From Holophagaceae bacterium (GTDB lineage: Bacteria > Acidobacteriota > Holophagae > Holophagales > Holophagaceae): a DNA stretch of 64,000 nt. The notes beneath the pieces were generated by a model. It saw only the letters and a list, made by a program, of their open reading frames with translations, searched no databases and was not told the DNA's origin. The position numbers and the translations under genes are program-made. The stretch is from NCBI GenBank assembly GCA_021286765.1, contig JAJTBS010000001.1:992001-1056000 (forward strand), given 5' to 3'. Below, piece by piece: positions 33,540 through 41,656 of this stretch (positions are counted from its first letter, which is position 1; every line of letters begins with the position of its first letter).

Positions 33540-34460
33540 CCGGTCCAATCGCTCCGGCCGGTCCCGCCAGCCCTCATCCACCTTCACGAAGAGCTCCAGG
33601 CGCACAGGCCGCTGGAGCAGCTTCTTCAGCTCGCGCTGGGCACTCTGGCGGATGTCCTTGATCATTTCCCCGCCGCTGCCCAGCAGGATCTTGCGGTGGC
33701 CATCCCGATCAACGAGAATCTGGGCCGCGATGAGGACGCCCTCGGGTCCCAGGTCTTCCGGGTAGTCCTCGTGACCCGGCTCCAGCCACTGTTCGATGAG
33801 CACTGCCACGCCATGGGGGACTTCCTCCCGCGTCTTGCGCAGCACCTTCTCCCGGATGAACTCCGAGGCCAGGGAGCGCTCGGTCTGGTCGGTGAAGACT
33901 TCCTCATCATGGAGCCAACCGGGCTGGGTCGCATCCCGCTCCAGGATGGTCCAGAGCGGATCCAGGTTCAGGCCCATCTTGGCGCCGATGGGAACGATCT
34001 CCTTGAAGGGAAGCAGATCCTTGTAGGTGGCGATCTTCTCGAGGAGACGCCCCTTCGACAGCAGGTCGATCTTGTTGAGCAGCAGATAGGTGGGCCGGCC
34101 CAGCTTGCGCAGACGCTTGGCCAGAGCGTGCTCGCCGGTGCCCAGGTAATCGTCCGCATCCACCACCCACAGCAGCAGATCAGCCTCTTCGAGGGCCTGC
34201 TCCACGTGGGCCATCATGCGCTCGTTGAGGGCGTGCTTGGGCAGATGGATGCCGGGCGTGTCCAGGAAGGCCAGCTGCACATCGCCGCGGTCCACCACGC
34301 CCAGGACACGGGTTCGGGTGGTCTGGGGGATCTGGCTGGTGGCCGCCAGCTTCTGGCCCAGCAGGGCATTCAGCAGGGTGGACTTGCCGGCATTGGGGAG
34401 GCCGATGATGGCGAGGGTCGCGTGGCGCCGATCGGGGGCCTTGGCAGGCTGGTCAGCCAC
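33528..34460 (-). CDS. era: GTPase Era
   Basis: Essential small GTPase for 16S rRNA maturation and 30S assembly. Of 310 residues, the G domain has GLPNAGKST (about 20-28), the effector TTR, LDTPGIH and LNKIDLL motifs; the C-terminal KH domain carries ILVDRDGHRKILLGSGGEMIKDI. It begins with GTG at 34460, overlapping the end of lpxA by 8 bp. fabZ, lpxA and era are thus closely coupled. It shares 4 nt of stop codon with the convergent carbonic anhydrase gene. Confidence 0.97.
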   Translation of the reverse strand: MADQPAKAPDRRHATLAIIGLPNAGKSTLLNALLGQKLAATSQIPQTTRTRVLGVVDRGDVQLAFLDTPGIHLPKHALNERMMAHVEQALEEADLLLWVVDADDYLGTGEHALAKRLRKLGRPTYLLLNKIDLLSKGRLLEKIATYKDLLPFKEIVPIGAKMGLNLDPLWTILERDATQPGWLHDEEVFTDQTERSLASEFIREKVLRKTREEVPHGVAVLIEQWLEPGHEDYPEDLGPEGVLIAAQILVDRDGHRKILLGSGGEMIKDIRQSAQRELKKLLQRPVRLELFVKVDEGWRDRPERLDRLSI

Positions 34461-35238
34461 GGTGCACGCCCCGCTTGGCCTCGCGAATGAAGGTCAGCAG
34501 GTAGGCGACCTCGGCGATGTGGCCCACTTCCTTTTCGGTCTGGGCCATGGCCTCTTCCCGCAGGAGGCCCGCGTGGAAGAGCAGCCGGTGGGCCCGCTTC
34601 AGCCCCTCGACCACCTCGACGGGGAAGCCCTTCCGCTGCAGGCCGATGGTGTTCACGCCGTAACTCTTGGTGTCCCGGGCGCCGGCGGTCTTCATGAAGG
34701 GCAGCACGTCCTGGGTGGCCACCGTGAAGCCGCCCATGAAGGCGTGGTGACCCACCCGGCAGAACTGGTGCACGGCGGAGAAGGCGCCGATGTTGCAGCC
34801 GTCGCCGACCTCGACATGCCCCGCCAGCGTGGCGCAGTTGGCGAAGATGTTCTTGTTGCCCACGTGGCAGTCATGGGCGACATGGGAACCGGTCATCAGG
34901 AAGTTGTCATCGCCCAGGGTGGTCAGCCCGCCGCCGCCTTCGGTGCCCCGGTGGAGGGTGCAGCCTTCGCGGACCACATTGCGATGCCCCACCTGCAGGC
35001 GCGTGGGGGCGCCCTTGAACTTCAAGTCCTGGGGCCCCATGCCCAGCGTGGCGTGGGGGTAGATGTCGTTGTCCTCGCCAAGCTCGGTGTGGGGGCCGAT
35101 GACGACGTGGCTGCGCAGCAGGGTTCGGGCGCCGATGACGGCATTGCCCTCAATCACGCAGAAGGGGCCCACGACCACGCCCTCACCCAGCCGGGCCTCC
35201 GGGCTCACCACGCTGCTCGGATGGATCTGTGCGCTCAT
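34453..35238 (-). CDS. lpxA: UDP-N-acetylglucosamine acyltransferase LpxA
   Basis: First enzyme of lipid A synthesis: adds a 3-hydroxyacyl chain from acyl-ACP to UDP-GlcNAc. The 261 residues show the hexapeptide left-handed beta-helix pattern (repeats such as IGARTLLRS, VVREGCTLHRG), the catalytic histidine in GSHVAHDCHVGN, and the C-terminal helical domain with NTIGLQRKGFPVEVVEGL. It overlaps fabZ by ATGA and is followed by era. lpxB and lpxD are not in the window. Confidence 0.97.
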   Translation of the reverse strand: MSAQIHPSSVVSPEARLGEGVVVGPFCVIEGNAVIGARTLLRSHVVIGPHTELGEDNDIYPHATLGMGPQDLKFKGAPTRLQVGHRNVVREGCTLHRGTEGGGGLTTLGDDNFLMTGSHVAHDCHVGNKNIFANCATLAGHVEVGDGCNIGAFSAVHQFCRVGHHAFMGGFTVATQDVLPFMKTAGARDTKSYGVNTIGLQRKGFPVEVVEGLKRAHRLLFHAGLLREEAMAQTEKEVGHIAEVAYLLTFIREAKRGVHRG

Positions 35239-35705
35239 CGTCCTTCTCCCTCGGCCAGGTCCATCAGCATGGACATGAATTCGGCTTCCGCGACCTTCTG
35301 GCCATCCACAAAGGCCTCGCCGCGCATCTTGCAGATCCGCCCCTTCAGCTGGAGCACCTTCACTTCCATGACCAGCTGGTCGCCGGGCAGGACCGGCTTG
35401 CGGAACTTCACGCCGTCAATGCCCATGAAATAAATCACCTTCCGCGCCCGGTCCTCGATCTCCTGCAGCAGCAGGCAGCCCCCGGTCTGGGCCATGGCCT
35501 CCACGATGTAGACGCCCGGGAACACCGGCCGACTGGGGAAGTGGCCCTGGAAGACCTCCTCGTTGTAGCTGACGTTCTTCAGGCCCCGGATCCACGTCTT
35601 GGGCTCGAAGTCCAGAATGCGATCCACCAGGAGGATGGGATAGCGGTGGGGCAGCAGGTCCATGATGCCCTGCAGGTCGATCGTGCGTGGTTCGCGTTCA
35701 GACAT
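35235..35705 (-). CDS. fabZ: 3-hydroxyacyl-ACP dehydratase FabZ
   Basis: Dehydrates 3-hydroxyacyl-ACP in fatty acid synthesis and competes with LpxA for the same substrates. The hot-dog fold motifs LLPHRYPILLVDRI, the active-site histidine in FQGHFPSRPVFPGVYIVEAMAQTGG with the Glu/Gln partner, and GVKFRKPVLPGDQL are present. I start at the ATG 35705, with GGAG seven bases upstream; a GTG two codons earlier is possible. 156 residues. ATGA overlap with lpxA. Confidence 0.95.
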   Translation of the reverse strand: MSEREPRTIDLQGIMDLLPHRYPILLVDRILDFEPKTWIRGLKNVSYNEEVFQGHFPSRPVFPGVYIVEAMAQTGGCLLLQEIEDRARKVIYFMGIDGVKFRKPVLPGDQLVMEVKVLQLKGRICKMRGEAFVDGQKVAEAEFMSMLMDLAEGEGR

Positions 35706-35754
35706 GGACACTCCAATCCTCTAGCCTAACCCGTCCCGGCTCCTGCCTCCAGCC

Positions 35755-37572
35755 TCACCCCTTGGGAACCGTCCGCTCGAACACCCTGGCCTCGATGAAC
35801 AAGTCCAGAAGGGGCCGGTCGAGGGCCCCCTCGCGGGCCTCCTCGTCCAGAATGGCGAGGCTCCGTTCCAGGGGTACGGCGCCCTTGTAGGGCCGGTCCC
35901 GGGCCGTCAGGGCATCGAACACATCGGCGATGGCCATGGCGCGGCTCTGGACCGGAATCCCGGCAGCCCCCAGCTGGCGGGGATAGCCCCGGCCGCTGAG
36001 GCGCTCGTGGTGGGCATAGGCGATCTCCGGCACGCCGGCCAGGTCCTTCGTCCAGGGGATGCGCTCCAGGAACCGGAAGGTGTGGGTGACGTGGCTTTCG
36101 ATCTCAAGCCGCTCGGCCTCCGACAGGCTGCCCCGCCGGATCCGCAGGCTGGCCATGGATTCCGGTTCCACCACCTCCCGCCGCTCGCCGCTCCAATGGG
36201 TGAAGGTGAGGGTCTCCAGCAAGCCCAGGCCCGCGGCCACCTCCTGGGCCATGACCGTGGGTTCGTTGCTCTGCCGGATGAGGTGCATGAGCCGCTCGGT
36301 CTCCGCCTGGCGGTCGCGGATGGCCAGCTCCCAGCGGGAAGCGTCAAAGGGGTTGCCGCTGCGCCAAGCCTGGGACAGCAGGTCCAGGGCCTCCTCCAGT
36401 TCCCGCTGCCGCAGGCGCTGGAGGATGATCTCCAGCTGACTGGGGTCCAGCTTCTTCGCCTTCACCAGCACCTGCTCACGGACGCCCACCTTGCCGAAGT
36501 CGTGGAGCAGGCTGGCGTACCGGATCTCCCGGAGCTGCCGGTCCGTGAACAGCAGCTCGCCGTAGGTTCCGTTGGGTGTGGCATTGACGGCCTCGGCCAG
36601 CCCCACGGTCAGATCCGCCACCCGGCCGGAGTGACCGCTGGTGACCGGATCCCGGGCTTCGATGGCCGTCACCGAGGCCGCCACGAAGCCCTCGAAGAGC
36701 TGCTCGATCTCCAGGCGCAACTGGGCATTCTTCACGGCCACGGCGGCCTGGCCAGCCAGGCTCTGAGCCAGGTTCTGGTCTTCGGAGGAGAAGGTGCCGA
36801 CGCCCCCGGAATCGTCGTTCAGGCGGTTCAGCAGCTGGAGGATGCCCAGCACCTCGCCCTCGGTGTCTTGCATGGGCACGACGAGTACCGAGGTGGTGCG
36901 GTAGCCGGCCTGCCGGTCGAAGCTGTCGTTGAAGCGGTAGGGAGCTTCCTGCGGAATCTGATAGACGTCATGGAGGTTCAGGCTCTCGCGGGTCAGCGCC
37001 ACGAAGCCGGCCAGGGTCCGGTCCGAGACCGGCATGACGATGCGGTGGAAGGGGAGCTTCACCCGCGCATTCTGGGTGTGGGCGAAGAGCAGCTCCCGGT
37101 GTTCCCCTTCCCCGGAGAGGAGGTAGATGGAGCCGGCCTCGGCCTTGAGCAGTTCCCGAGCCTTGGTGAGGATCAGGTCCAGCAACCGGTCCAGGTCCTG
37201 CTCCGAGACCAGGGCCCGGCCTACCTCATTGAGCCGCGCCATGGACTGGCGATCCTTGGCCCGCTCCCAGCCCGCCTTCATGAGTGCCAGGGCCGCCTCG
37301 GCTCCGGGCCAGGCGCCACACCCGGCGAACTCTCCCTCGCCCGCCAGCCCCAGGACCACGTCGGCCGGGGCCGCATCCACGAAGACCAGGGCCCCGCGCA
37401 TCTCCCCAGCAACGCAGTCCAGGAGGGTGTTACGGTGCTCTGGGGGGATGGCGACGGTGAAGCGCAAGGCGGAATCAGGCTCCAGAAAGGTCCATGCAGG
37501 CTCTGGGACGAAGAAGGTGCCGCCAGCATATCGGAATTCCCCTTCCCGCAAGGAAGCCTGGCGTGGCCCCAT
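35755..37572 (-). CDS. GAF / HD-GYP cyclic-di-GMP phosphodiesterase
   Basis: A 605-residue signalling protein likely to degrade c-di-GMP. The first 100 residues are unassigned, then a GAF sensor domain (about 120-290, AEAGSIYLLSG ... VLVVPMQDTEGEVLGILQLLNR), then HD-GYP: HSGRVADL, LLHDFGKVGV (His357-Asp358) and HHERLSGRGYPRQL (521). About 100 residues lie between the HD and GYP parts beyond the normal spacing, a helical insert. Start chosen at ATG 37572; upstream frame extension overlaps the divergent methyltransferase gene and looks non-coding. The two starts still overlap by about 56 bp or use alternative codons. Confidence 0.85.
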   Translation of the reverse strand: MGPRQASLREGEFRYAGGTFFVPEPAWTFLEPDSALRFTVAIPPEHRNTLLDCVAGEMRGALVFVDAAPADVVLGLAGEGEFAGCGAWPGAEAALALMKAGWERAKDRQSMARLNEVGRALVSEQDLDRLLDLILTKARELLKAEAGSIYLLSGEGEHRELLFAHTQNARVKLPFHRIVMPVSDRTLAGFVALTRESLNLHDVYQIPQEAPYRFNDSFDRQAGYRTTSVLVVPMQDTEGEVLGILQLLNRLNDDSGGVGTFSSEDQNLAQSLAGQAAVAVKNAQLRLEIEQLFEGFVAASVTAIEARDPVTSGHSGRVADLTVGLAEAVNATPNGTYGELLFTDRQLREIRYASLLHDFGKVGVREQVLVKAKKLDPSQLEIILQRLRQRELEEALDLLSQAWRSGNPFDASRWELAIRDRQAETERLMHLIRQSNEPTVMAQEVAAGLGLLETLTFTHWSGERREVVEPESMASLRIRRGSLSEAERLEIESHVTHTFRFLERIPWTKDLAGVPEIAYAHHERLSGRGYPRQLGAAGIPVQSRAMAIADVFDALTARDRPYKGAVPLERSLAILDEEAREGALDRPLLDLFIEARVFERTVPKG

Positions 37573-38743
37573 CGAACGGCTGGCCTGGGGCGGCATGGGC
37601 GTGGGCCGCTCCGAGGATGGCCGCCTGCTGCTGCTGGAAGCGCCCCTGGCCCTCTTTCCCGGCGAGGTCGTCGAGGCCGAGGTCATCTGGAAGGCCCGGC
37701 ACGGCGAAGGCCGCATCACCAACTGGATCACCCCGGACCCCCGTCGTGCCCAGGCCGCCTGCCCCGTCGCGGCTTCCTGCGGCGGCTGCGAGCTCTGGGA
37801 AGCTGGCCGGCACGCCGCCGACCTGAAGCGCCAGATGGTTGGGGACCTGCTGCGCCGCCAGGTTGGTGAGGGGGTGCCCTGGACCTGGCATCCGGCCCCA
37901 GCCACGGCCCGCCGCCACCGCATCCAGCTGCACTGGGATGGCGCGGAGTTGGGCTACTTCAAGCGGCACAGCCACGCCCTGGTGCCGGTCAGGGAATGCC
38001 CCGCCGCGGCAGAGCCACTGTCGAACGCAATTCCGAGGCTCCAGGCCGCGCTGGATGGCCACGCCCTGCCTGCCCGCCCGGGCCGATGGGAGCTGTCCAC
38101 GGGCACCCCCGCGGACACCGTGTGGGCCACCGACGAACGGGGGCGCACCTGGATCCTGGAGCCCGATGGCTGGCACCGCAGCACGGAGCCCATCCGCCAT
38201 CGGCTGGGGGAGGCCACCCTGCAGCACGAGCCCGGTGCCTTCTTCCAGGTGAGTCCGCCGTGGGCCGCGGAGGCCTTCGGTGGCCTCCTCCGATCCTGGG
38301 CCTTGAAGGGGCACACCCTGTACGACCTCTTCGGCGGGGTCGGCCTTTTCTCGGCCCTGTTGGGCGACCGGTTCAGCCACCGCATCCTGGTGGAGTCGGG
38401 TGAGACGGCCGTGGCCTGGGCCCGGCGCAACCTGGAGGCCGCAGAGCTTCCCGCCGAATGCGTCGTGGCAGACGTGGCGGCCTGGGTGCCCGAAGGCCTG
38501 GGTCATCCCGAGGATGTGCTCCTCCTGGACCCGCCGCGGGCGGGGCTTGAGGCAAGCCTTTGCGATCGCCTGGCCACCGCCGGAGCCGGCACCCTGGTGC
38601 TGGTGGGCTGCGATGGGGCGGCCTTCTGCCGCGATGTGAAGCGCCTCTCTGGCGCCTGGAACCTGGATCAGCTGGCGGTGCTCGACCTCTTCCCCCTCAC
38701 CAGCCTCGTGGAGTGCGTGGCCCTGATGACGAAGCGTCCATGA
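37517..38743 (+). CDS. RlmD/TrmA-type uracil-5-methyltransferase
   Basis: An S-adenosylmethionine-dependent (uracil-5)-methyltransferase for 23S rRNA or tRNA, about 408 residues. It has an N-terminal TRAM-like start (IERLAWGGMGVGR), cluster cysteines in CPVAASCGGC (C-x5-C-x2-C) and a fourth in VRECP, suggesting a [4Fe-4S] site. The SAM motif is LYDLFGGVGLFS; LLDPPRAG and LVGCDGAAFC contain the catalytic cysteine. No strong ribosome site is evident; GTG 37517 is the first start that includes the TRAM part, overlapping the divergent HD-GYP gene. Stop overlaps speD by ATGA. Confidence 0.82.
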   Translation: MPPAYRNSPSRKEAWRGPIERLAWGGMGVGRSEDGRLLLLEAPLALFPGEVVEAEVIWKARHGEGRITNWITPDPRRAQAACPVAASCGGCELWEAGRHAADLKRQMVGDLLRRQVGEGVPWTWHPAPATARRHRIQLHWDGAELGYFKRHSHALVPVRECPAAAEPLSNAIPRLQAALDGHALPARPGRWELSTGTPADTVWATDERGRTWILEPDGWHRSTEPIRHRLGEATLQHEPGAFFQVSPPWAAEAFGGLLRSWALKGHTLYDLFGGVGLFSALLGDRFSHRILVESGETAVAWARRNLEAAELPAECVVADVAAWVPEGLGHPEDVLLLDPPRAGLEASLCDRLATAGAGTLVLVGCDGAAFCRDVKRLSGAWNLDQLAVLDLFPLTSLVECVALMTKRP

Positions 38744-39159
38744 CGGCCCTGGGCCACCACCTGCTGGCCGAATTCACCGGCTGCGACGCCGCCTCCCTCG
38801 CGGACCTGGACCAGGTCACCTCCGCCATGCTCCGAGCCGCGGAAGCCTCCGGCGCGACCATCATCACCCACAGCTTCCACCACTTCAGCCCCCACGGCGT
38901 GAGCGGGGCCGTGATCATCGCGGAGAGCCACCTGGCCATCCACACCTGGCCCGAGCATGGTTTCGCCGCCGTGGATTTCTTCAGCTGCGGGGCGGTGGAC
39001 ATGGACCGGGGCCTCGCTGTGCTGAGACAGGCCTTCAGCGCGGCCGCGGAGACCCGCCTGGCGCTGGAACGCGGGCCCTTGCGGACCATCACTACCTGGG
39101 CGCGCCCTCCAGCCGCAGCAGCCGCTCCTTCATGGCCAGCCCACCGGCGTAGCCCGTGA
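38740..39159 (+). CDS. speD: S-adenosylmethionine decarboxylase SpeD
   Basis: Makes decarboxylated SAM, the aminopropyl donor for spermidine. It is a short bacterial type-1b proenzyme of 139 residues. Processing site Ser63 (ESHLAIHTWPEHG), His68 and Cys83 (FSCG) are at the same numbers as in the Thermotoga enzyme. The last 20 residues (ARPPAAAAAPSWP...) are low complexity and exist only because the frame runs through the antisense end of ogt (68-bp overlap), so they are probably a read-through extension. speE is not in the window. Confidence 0.92.
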   Translation: MTALGHHLLAEFTGCDAASLADLDQVTSAMLRAAEASGATIITHSFHHFSPHGVSGAVIIAESHLAIHTWPEHGFAAVDFFSCGAVDMDRGLAVLRQAFSAAAETRLALERGPLRTITTWARPPAAAAAPSWPAHRRSP

Positions 39160-39592
39160 GGGCGCCATTGGCCCCGATGACGCGGTGGCAGGGCACCAGG
39201 ATGGACACCGGGTTGGCCCCATTGGCCCGGCCCACGGCGCGGCTGAGGTTCGCGTCGCCCAGCTCGGCCGCGAGCTGGCCGTAGCTGCGGGTCTCGCCGA
39301 AGGGGATCTGCTGGAGGGCCCCCCACACGCGCTGTTCGAAGGGGCTGCCATGGAGGCGGAAGGGTACATCGAACGCCCTCCGGCTTCCTGAGGCGTAAGC
39401 TTCCAGCTGGTCACGCAGGCGGGCTGCGGCCCTTGGCTCAGGATTTGGCGCGGGCCCCAGTCGAGCCAGCTTCGCCAGCAACGTTTCGCGGAACTCGTGG
39501 TCGGCGAAGCCCAGGTAGATCACCGCGCCGTCGACGTCGAAGGCCGCTTGTACCGGGCCGAGGGAGGTTTCGATCCGATGGATGCCGCTCAT
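39092..39592 (-). CDS. ogt: O6-methylguanine-DNA methyltransferase (first copy)
   Basis: Suicide repair protein that moves the alkyl group of O6-alkylguanine to its own cysteine. 166 residues with the active site ILVPCHRVIG, the helix-turn-helix WGALQQIPFGETRSYGQLA and the arginine-finger stretch RAVGRANGANP. It overlaps the Ada-AlkA gene by ATGA, so it is translated from the same mRNA. Its 3' end overlaps speD on the other strand by 68 bp. It is the last gene of the alkylation-repair operon. Confidence 0.95.
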   Translation of the reverse strand: MSGIHRIETSLGPVQAAFDVDGAVIYLGFADHEFRETLLAKLARLGPAPNPEPRAAARLRDQLEAYASGSRRAFDVPFRLHGSPFEQRVWGALQQIPFGETRSYGQLAAELGDANLSRAVGRANGANPVSILVPCHRVIGANGALTGYAGGLAMKERLLRLEGAPR

Positions 39593-41004
39593 GCGGGGGT
39601 TCCTTTCAGGCTGGACCAGAGGTGGAAGGTGGCGAGGCTCCGATGGGGCGCGAAGGGTGCCATCAGGCGCAACGTCTCCCCGGCATCCGGGCGGGTGTCG
39701 AGCTGGAACCAGCGCTGCAGCGCCAGGGTGAGGCCCGCATCCCCCACCGGCACGCAGTCACGGAAACCGAAGCCCCGCATCAGCACATACTGAGCCGTCC
39801 AGGGTCCGCAGCCCCTCAGGGCAAGCAGGTCTTTGGCCAGACCCGTGGCGGTGGCCCGCCCTTCCAGAACCAGCCGGCCCGAGGCCACCTCAGCGGCGGC
39901 ATGCAGCAGATACTCCGCCTTGCGGCGAGAGAACCGCAGGGCCAGGAGATCCTCCACACTCAGGGCTGCAATCCGGGACGCATCGGGATGGGCGGTGAGA
40001 CCCTCCGCGGCGGGCCTGCCCGCCAGGCGGATCAGGTCGCGGCGCAGGGCGTAGGCGAAGGCCAGGTTCACTTGCTGGCCAAGGATCGCCCACACCAGGG
40101 CTTCGAAGGGGTCCAGCGTGAGCAGCACGCGCAGTCCATCCCGGCCCTGGGCCAGCCGTGGATGGTTCGCCTCGAAGGCAGCGGGGTCGCCCTGCCAGCC
40201 CAGCAGACGGAGGGCCGCGCCATGGGCCATGGCCATGGCCGCAGGGCCGGTCGCCCCCTGCAGGGAGACCTCCACGGCCTCCTCCTGGAAGACGAGGCTG
40301 AGCACGCAAGGCTGATCCGCGAACAGGAAGGCCTTGTGCAGGCGCCGCCCCTCCGCGCGCTCGGACACACTCTGTCCATCGCGGCTGTGGAAGGCCAGCA
40401 CATCTGGTACCCGCAGTCCCGCAGGCAAGGGCAGGACAAAGCCGCTCGAACCGAGCATGGTGCGGAAGGCGCCCGGACTCAGGCCGGTCTGGCGCCGGAA
40501 GGCCTCGTGGAATCCCGACGCGCTTTCATACCCGGAGTCCAGGGCCAGGTCCGCCAGCTCGCCCTGCCCTGCCGCGAGCCGGGCGGTGGCCCATTGAATC
40601 CGGACACGTTGAAGGAAGGCCGCGGGCTGGAGGTGGACATGGTCGCGGAACAGGTCCTTCAGCTTCGTGACCCCCACGCCCATGGCTTCGGCCAGAGCTT
40701 CGACCTCGGGAAAGGCGGCCGGCTCCACCATAGCCTGGGCCAGGGCGGATTCCAGCCGGGCCAGGTCCGCATCCTCGCCCCGGTAGAAGGCATCGGGGCG
40801 GCAGCGCTTGCAGGGACGGAGGCCCGCGGCCCGGGCAGCCGGTTCGTCGGGGAAGAACCGCACGTTGATGGCCAGGGGCTTCCGGGCGGGACAGGAGGGC
40901 AGGCAGTAGATCCCGGTGGTGAGGACGCCGGTCAGGACCCGGCCGTTGAAGGACGCGTCCTTCGCCAGGATCCGTTCGTAGAGGTGCTCGTCCGACCAGC
41001 GCAT
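39589..41004 (-). CDS. Ada regulator / AlkA DNA glycosylase fusion
   Basis: A 471-residue fusion that senses and repairs alkylated DNA. Residues 1-75 are the Ada zinc domain with Cys34, Cys38, Cys65 and Cys68; the spacing is identical to E. coli Ada, so Cys34 would accept the methyl group of phosphotriesters. Residues about 85-180 form an AraC-type DNA-binding domain (LADLALDSGYESASGFHEAFRR). From 185 on comes AlkA: an N-domain, then the HhH-GPD glycosylase with LRGCGPWTAQYVLMRG and the catalytic Asp in VPVGDAGL. It likely controls its own operon. The Ogt domain of Ada is absent and supplied by neighbours. Confidence 0.93.
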   Translation of the reverse strand: MRWSDEHLYERILAKDASFNGRVLTGVLTTGIYCLPSCPARKPLAINVRFFPDEPAARAAGLRPCKRCRPDAFYRGEDADLARLESALAQAMVEPAAFPEVEALAEAMGVGVTKLKDLFRDHVHLQPAAFLQRVRIQWATARLAAGQGELADLALDSGYESASGFHEAFRRQTGLSPGAFRTMLGSSGFVLPLPAGLRVPDVLAFHSRDGQSVSERAEGRRLHKAFLFADQPCVLSLVFQEEAVEVSLQGATGPAAMAMAHGAALRLLGWQGDPAAFEANHPRLAQGRDGLRVLLTLDPFEALVWAILGQQVNLAFAYALRRDLIRLAGRPAAEGLTAHPDASRIAALSVEDLLALRFSRRKAEYLLHAAAEVASGRLVLEGRATATGLAKDLLALRGCGPWTAQYVLMRGFGFRDCVPVGDAGLTLALQRWFQLDTRPDAGETLRLMAPFAPHRSLATFHLWSSLKGTPA

Positions 41005-41061
41005 GGCTTCATGCTAAGGGGTTGGACCAGGGCCGTCCTCCGCTGGGCGGCGCCGGAATTC

Positions 41062-41586
41062 TCAGCTCCACTCCAGCGGCAATCTCGGCTGCGGCGGCGC
41101 CTTGGGCAGCACGCCTTCGAGGCGGAGGAGGAATTCCTTCATGTCCAGGCCGCCTCCGTAGCCCACCAGGGAACCATCCGAGCCGATGACCCGATGGCAG
41201 GGGATCAGGATCGAGATGGGGTTGGCCCCATTGGCCCGGGCCGCGGCGCGGATGCACTTCTCGTCCCCCAGACGGCGGGCCAGTTCCAGGTAGGAGATCG
41301 CCTGGCCGTAGGGGATCTTCAGGAGTTCCTTCCAGACCCGCCGCTGGAAGTCAGTGCCCTCCATGTGGATGGGGATGTTGAAATCCCGAAGGTTGCCGGA
41401 GAAATAGGCATCCAGCTGGCGCTTCAGGAAGGGGAGGCATTTCGGCGCAGGATCCGTGGGTTCCGGGGGTGGCGCCCCATGGAATCGGATGAGTTGGAGC
41501 AGCTTCCCCTCGTCGTCGAAGACTGCGCCCAGGTCCCCGACGGGCGAGACGATGGGATGGAAGGCACCAGGCATGGAACCAAGCAT
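41062..41586 (-). CDS. O6-methylguanine-DNA methyltransferase (second copy)
   Basis: A second active-looking O6-alkylguanine transferase, 174 residues. It keeps the catalytic ILIPCHRVIG, the helix WKELLKIPYGQAISYLELA and RAAARANGANPIS. The N-terminal domain differs strongly from the 39092 copy and the tail is proline-rich, so the copies are old paralogues rather than a recent duplication. ATG 41586 or 41574 could be the start; neither has a good ribosome site. It lies 57 bp before the Ada-AlkA gene. Confidence 0.92.
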   Translation of the reverse strand: MLGSMPGAFHPIVSPVGDLGAVFDDEGKLLQLIRFHGAPPPEPTDPAPKCLPFLKRQLDAYFSGNLRDFNIPIHMEGTDFQRRVWKELLKIPYGQAISYLELARRLGDEKCIRAAARANGANPISILIPCHRVIGSDGSLVGYGGGLDMKEFLLRLEGVLPKAPPQPRLPLEWS

Positions 41587-41587
41587 G

Positions 41588-41656
41588 TCAGAATCGCGGT
41601 TTTTTGGGATGATGTGCCAGCTTCGACAACCGTTCGAGGGTGGTCATCTCCTTCAT
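41588..41656 (-). CDS. 22-codon ORF between two repair genes (doubtful)
   Basis: A 22-codon frame whose ATG overlaps the alkyltransferase-like stop (ATGA) and whose stop is one base from the next gene's ATG. The product would be basic and short (MKEMTTLERLSKL...). It may just be the spacer between coupled genes, but the two junctions are exact and would help ribosomes pass to the next gene, which has no visible ribosome site. Confidence 0.3.
   Translation of the reverse strand: MKEMTTLERLSKLAHHPKKPRF

Noticed and set aside
37573-37923. Upstream extension of the HD-GYP gene
   Set aside because: The extra 117 residues are Arg/Ser/Pro-rich, overlap the methyltransferase gene on the other strand and match nothing; the ATG at 37572 is more reasonable.
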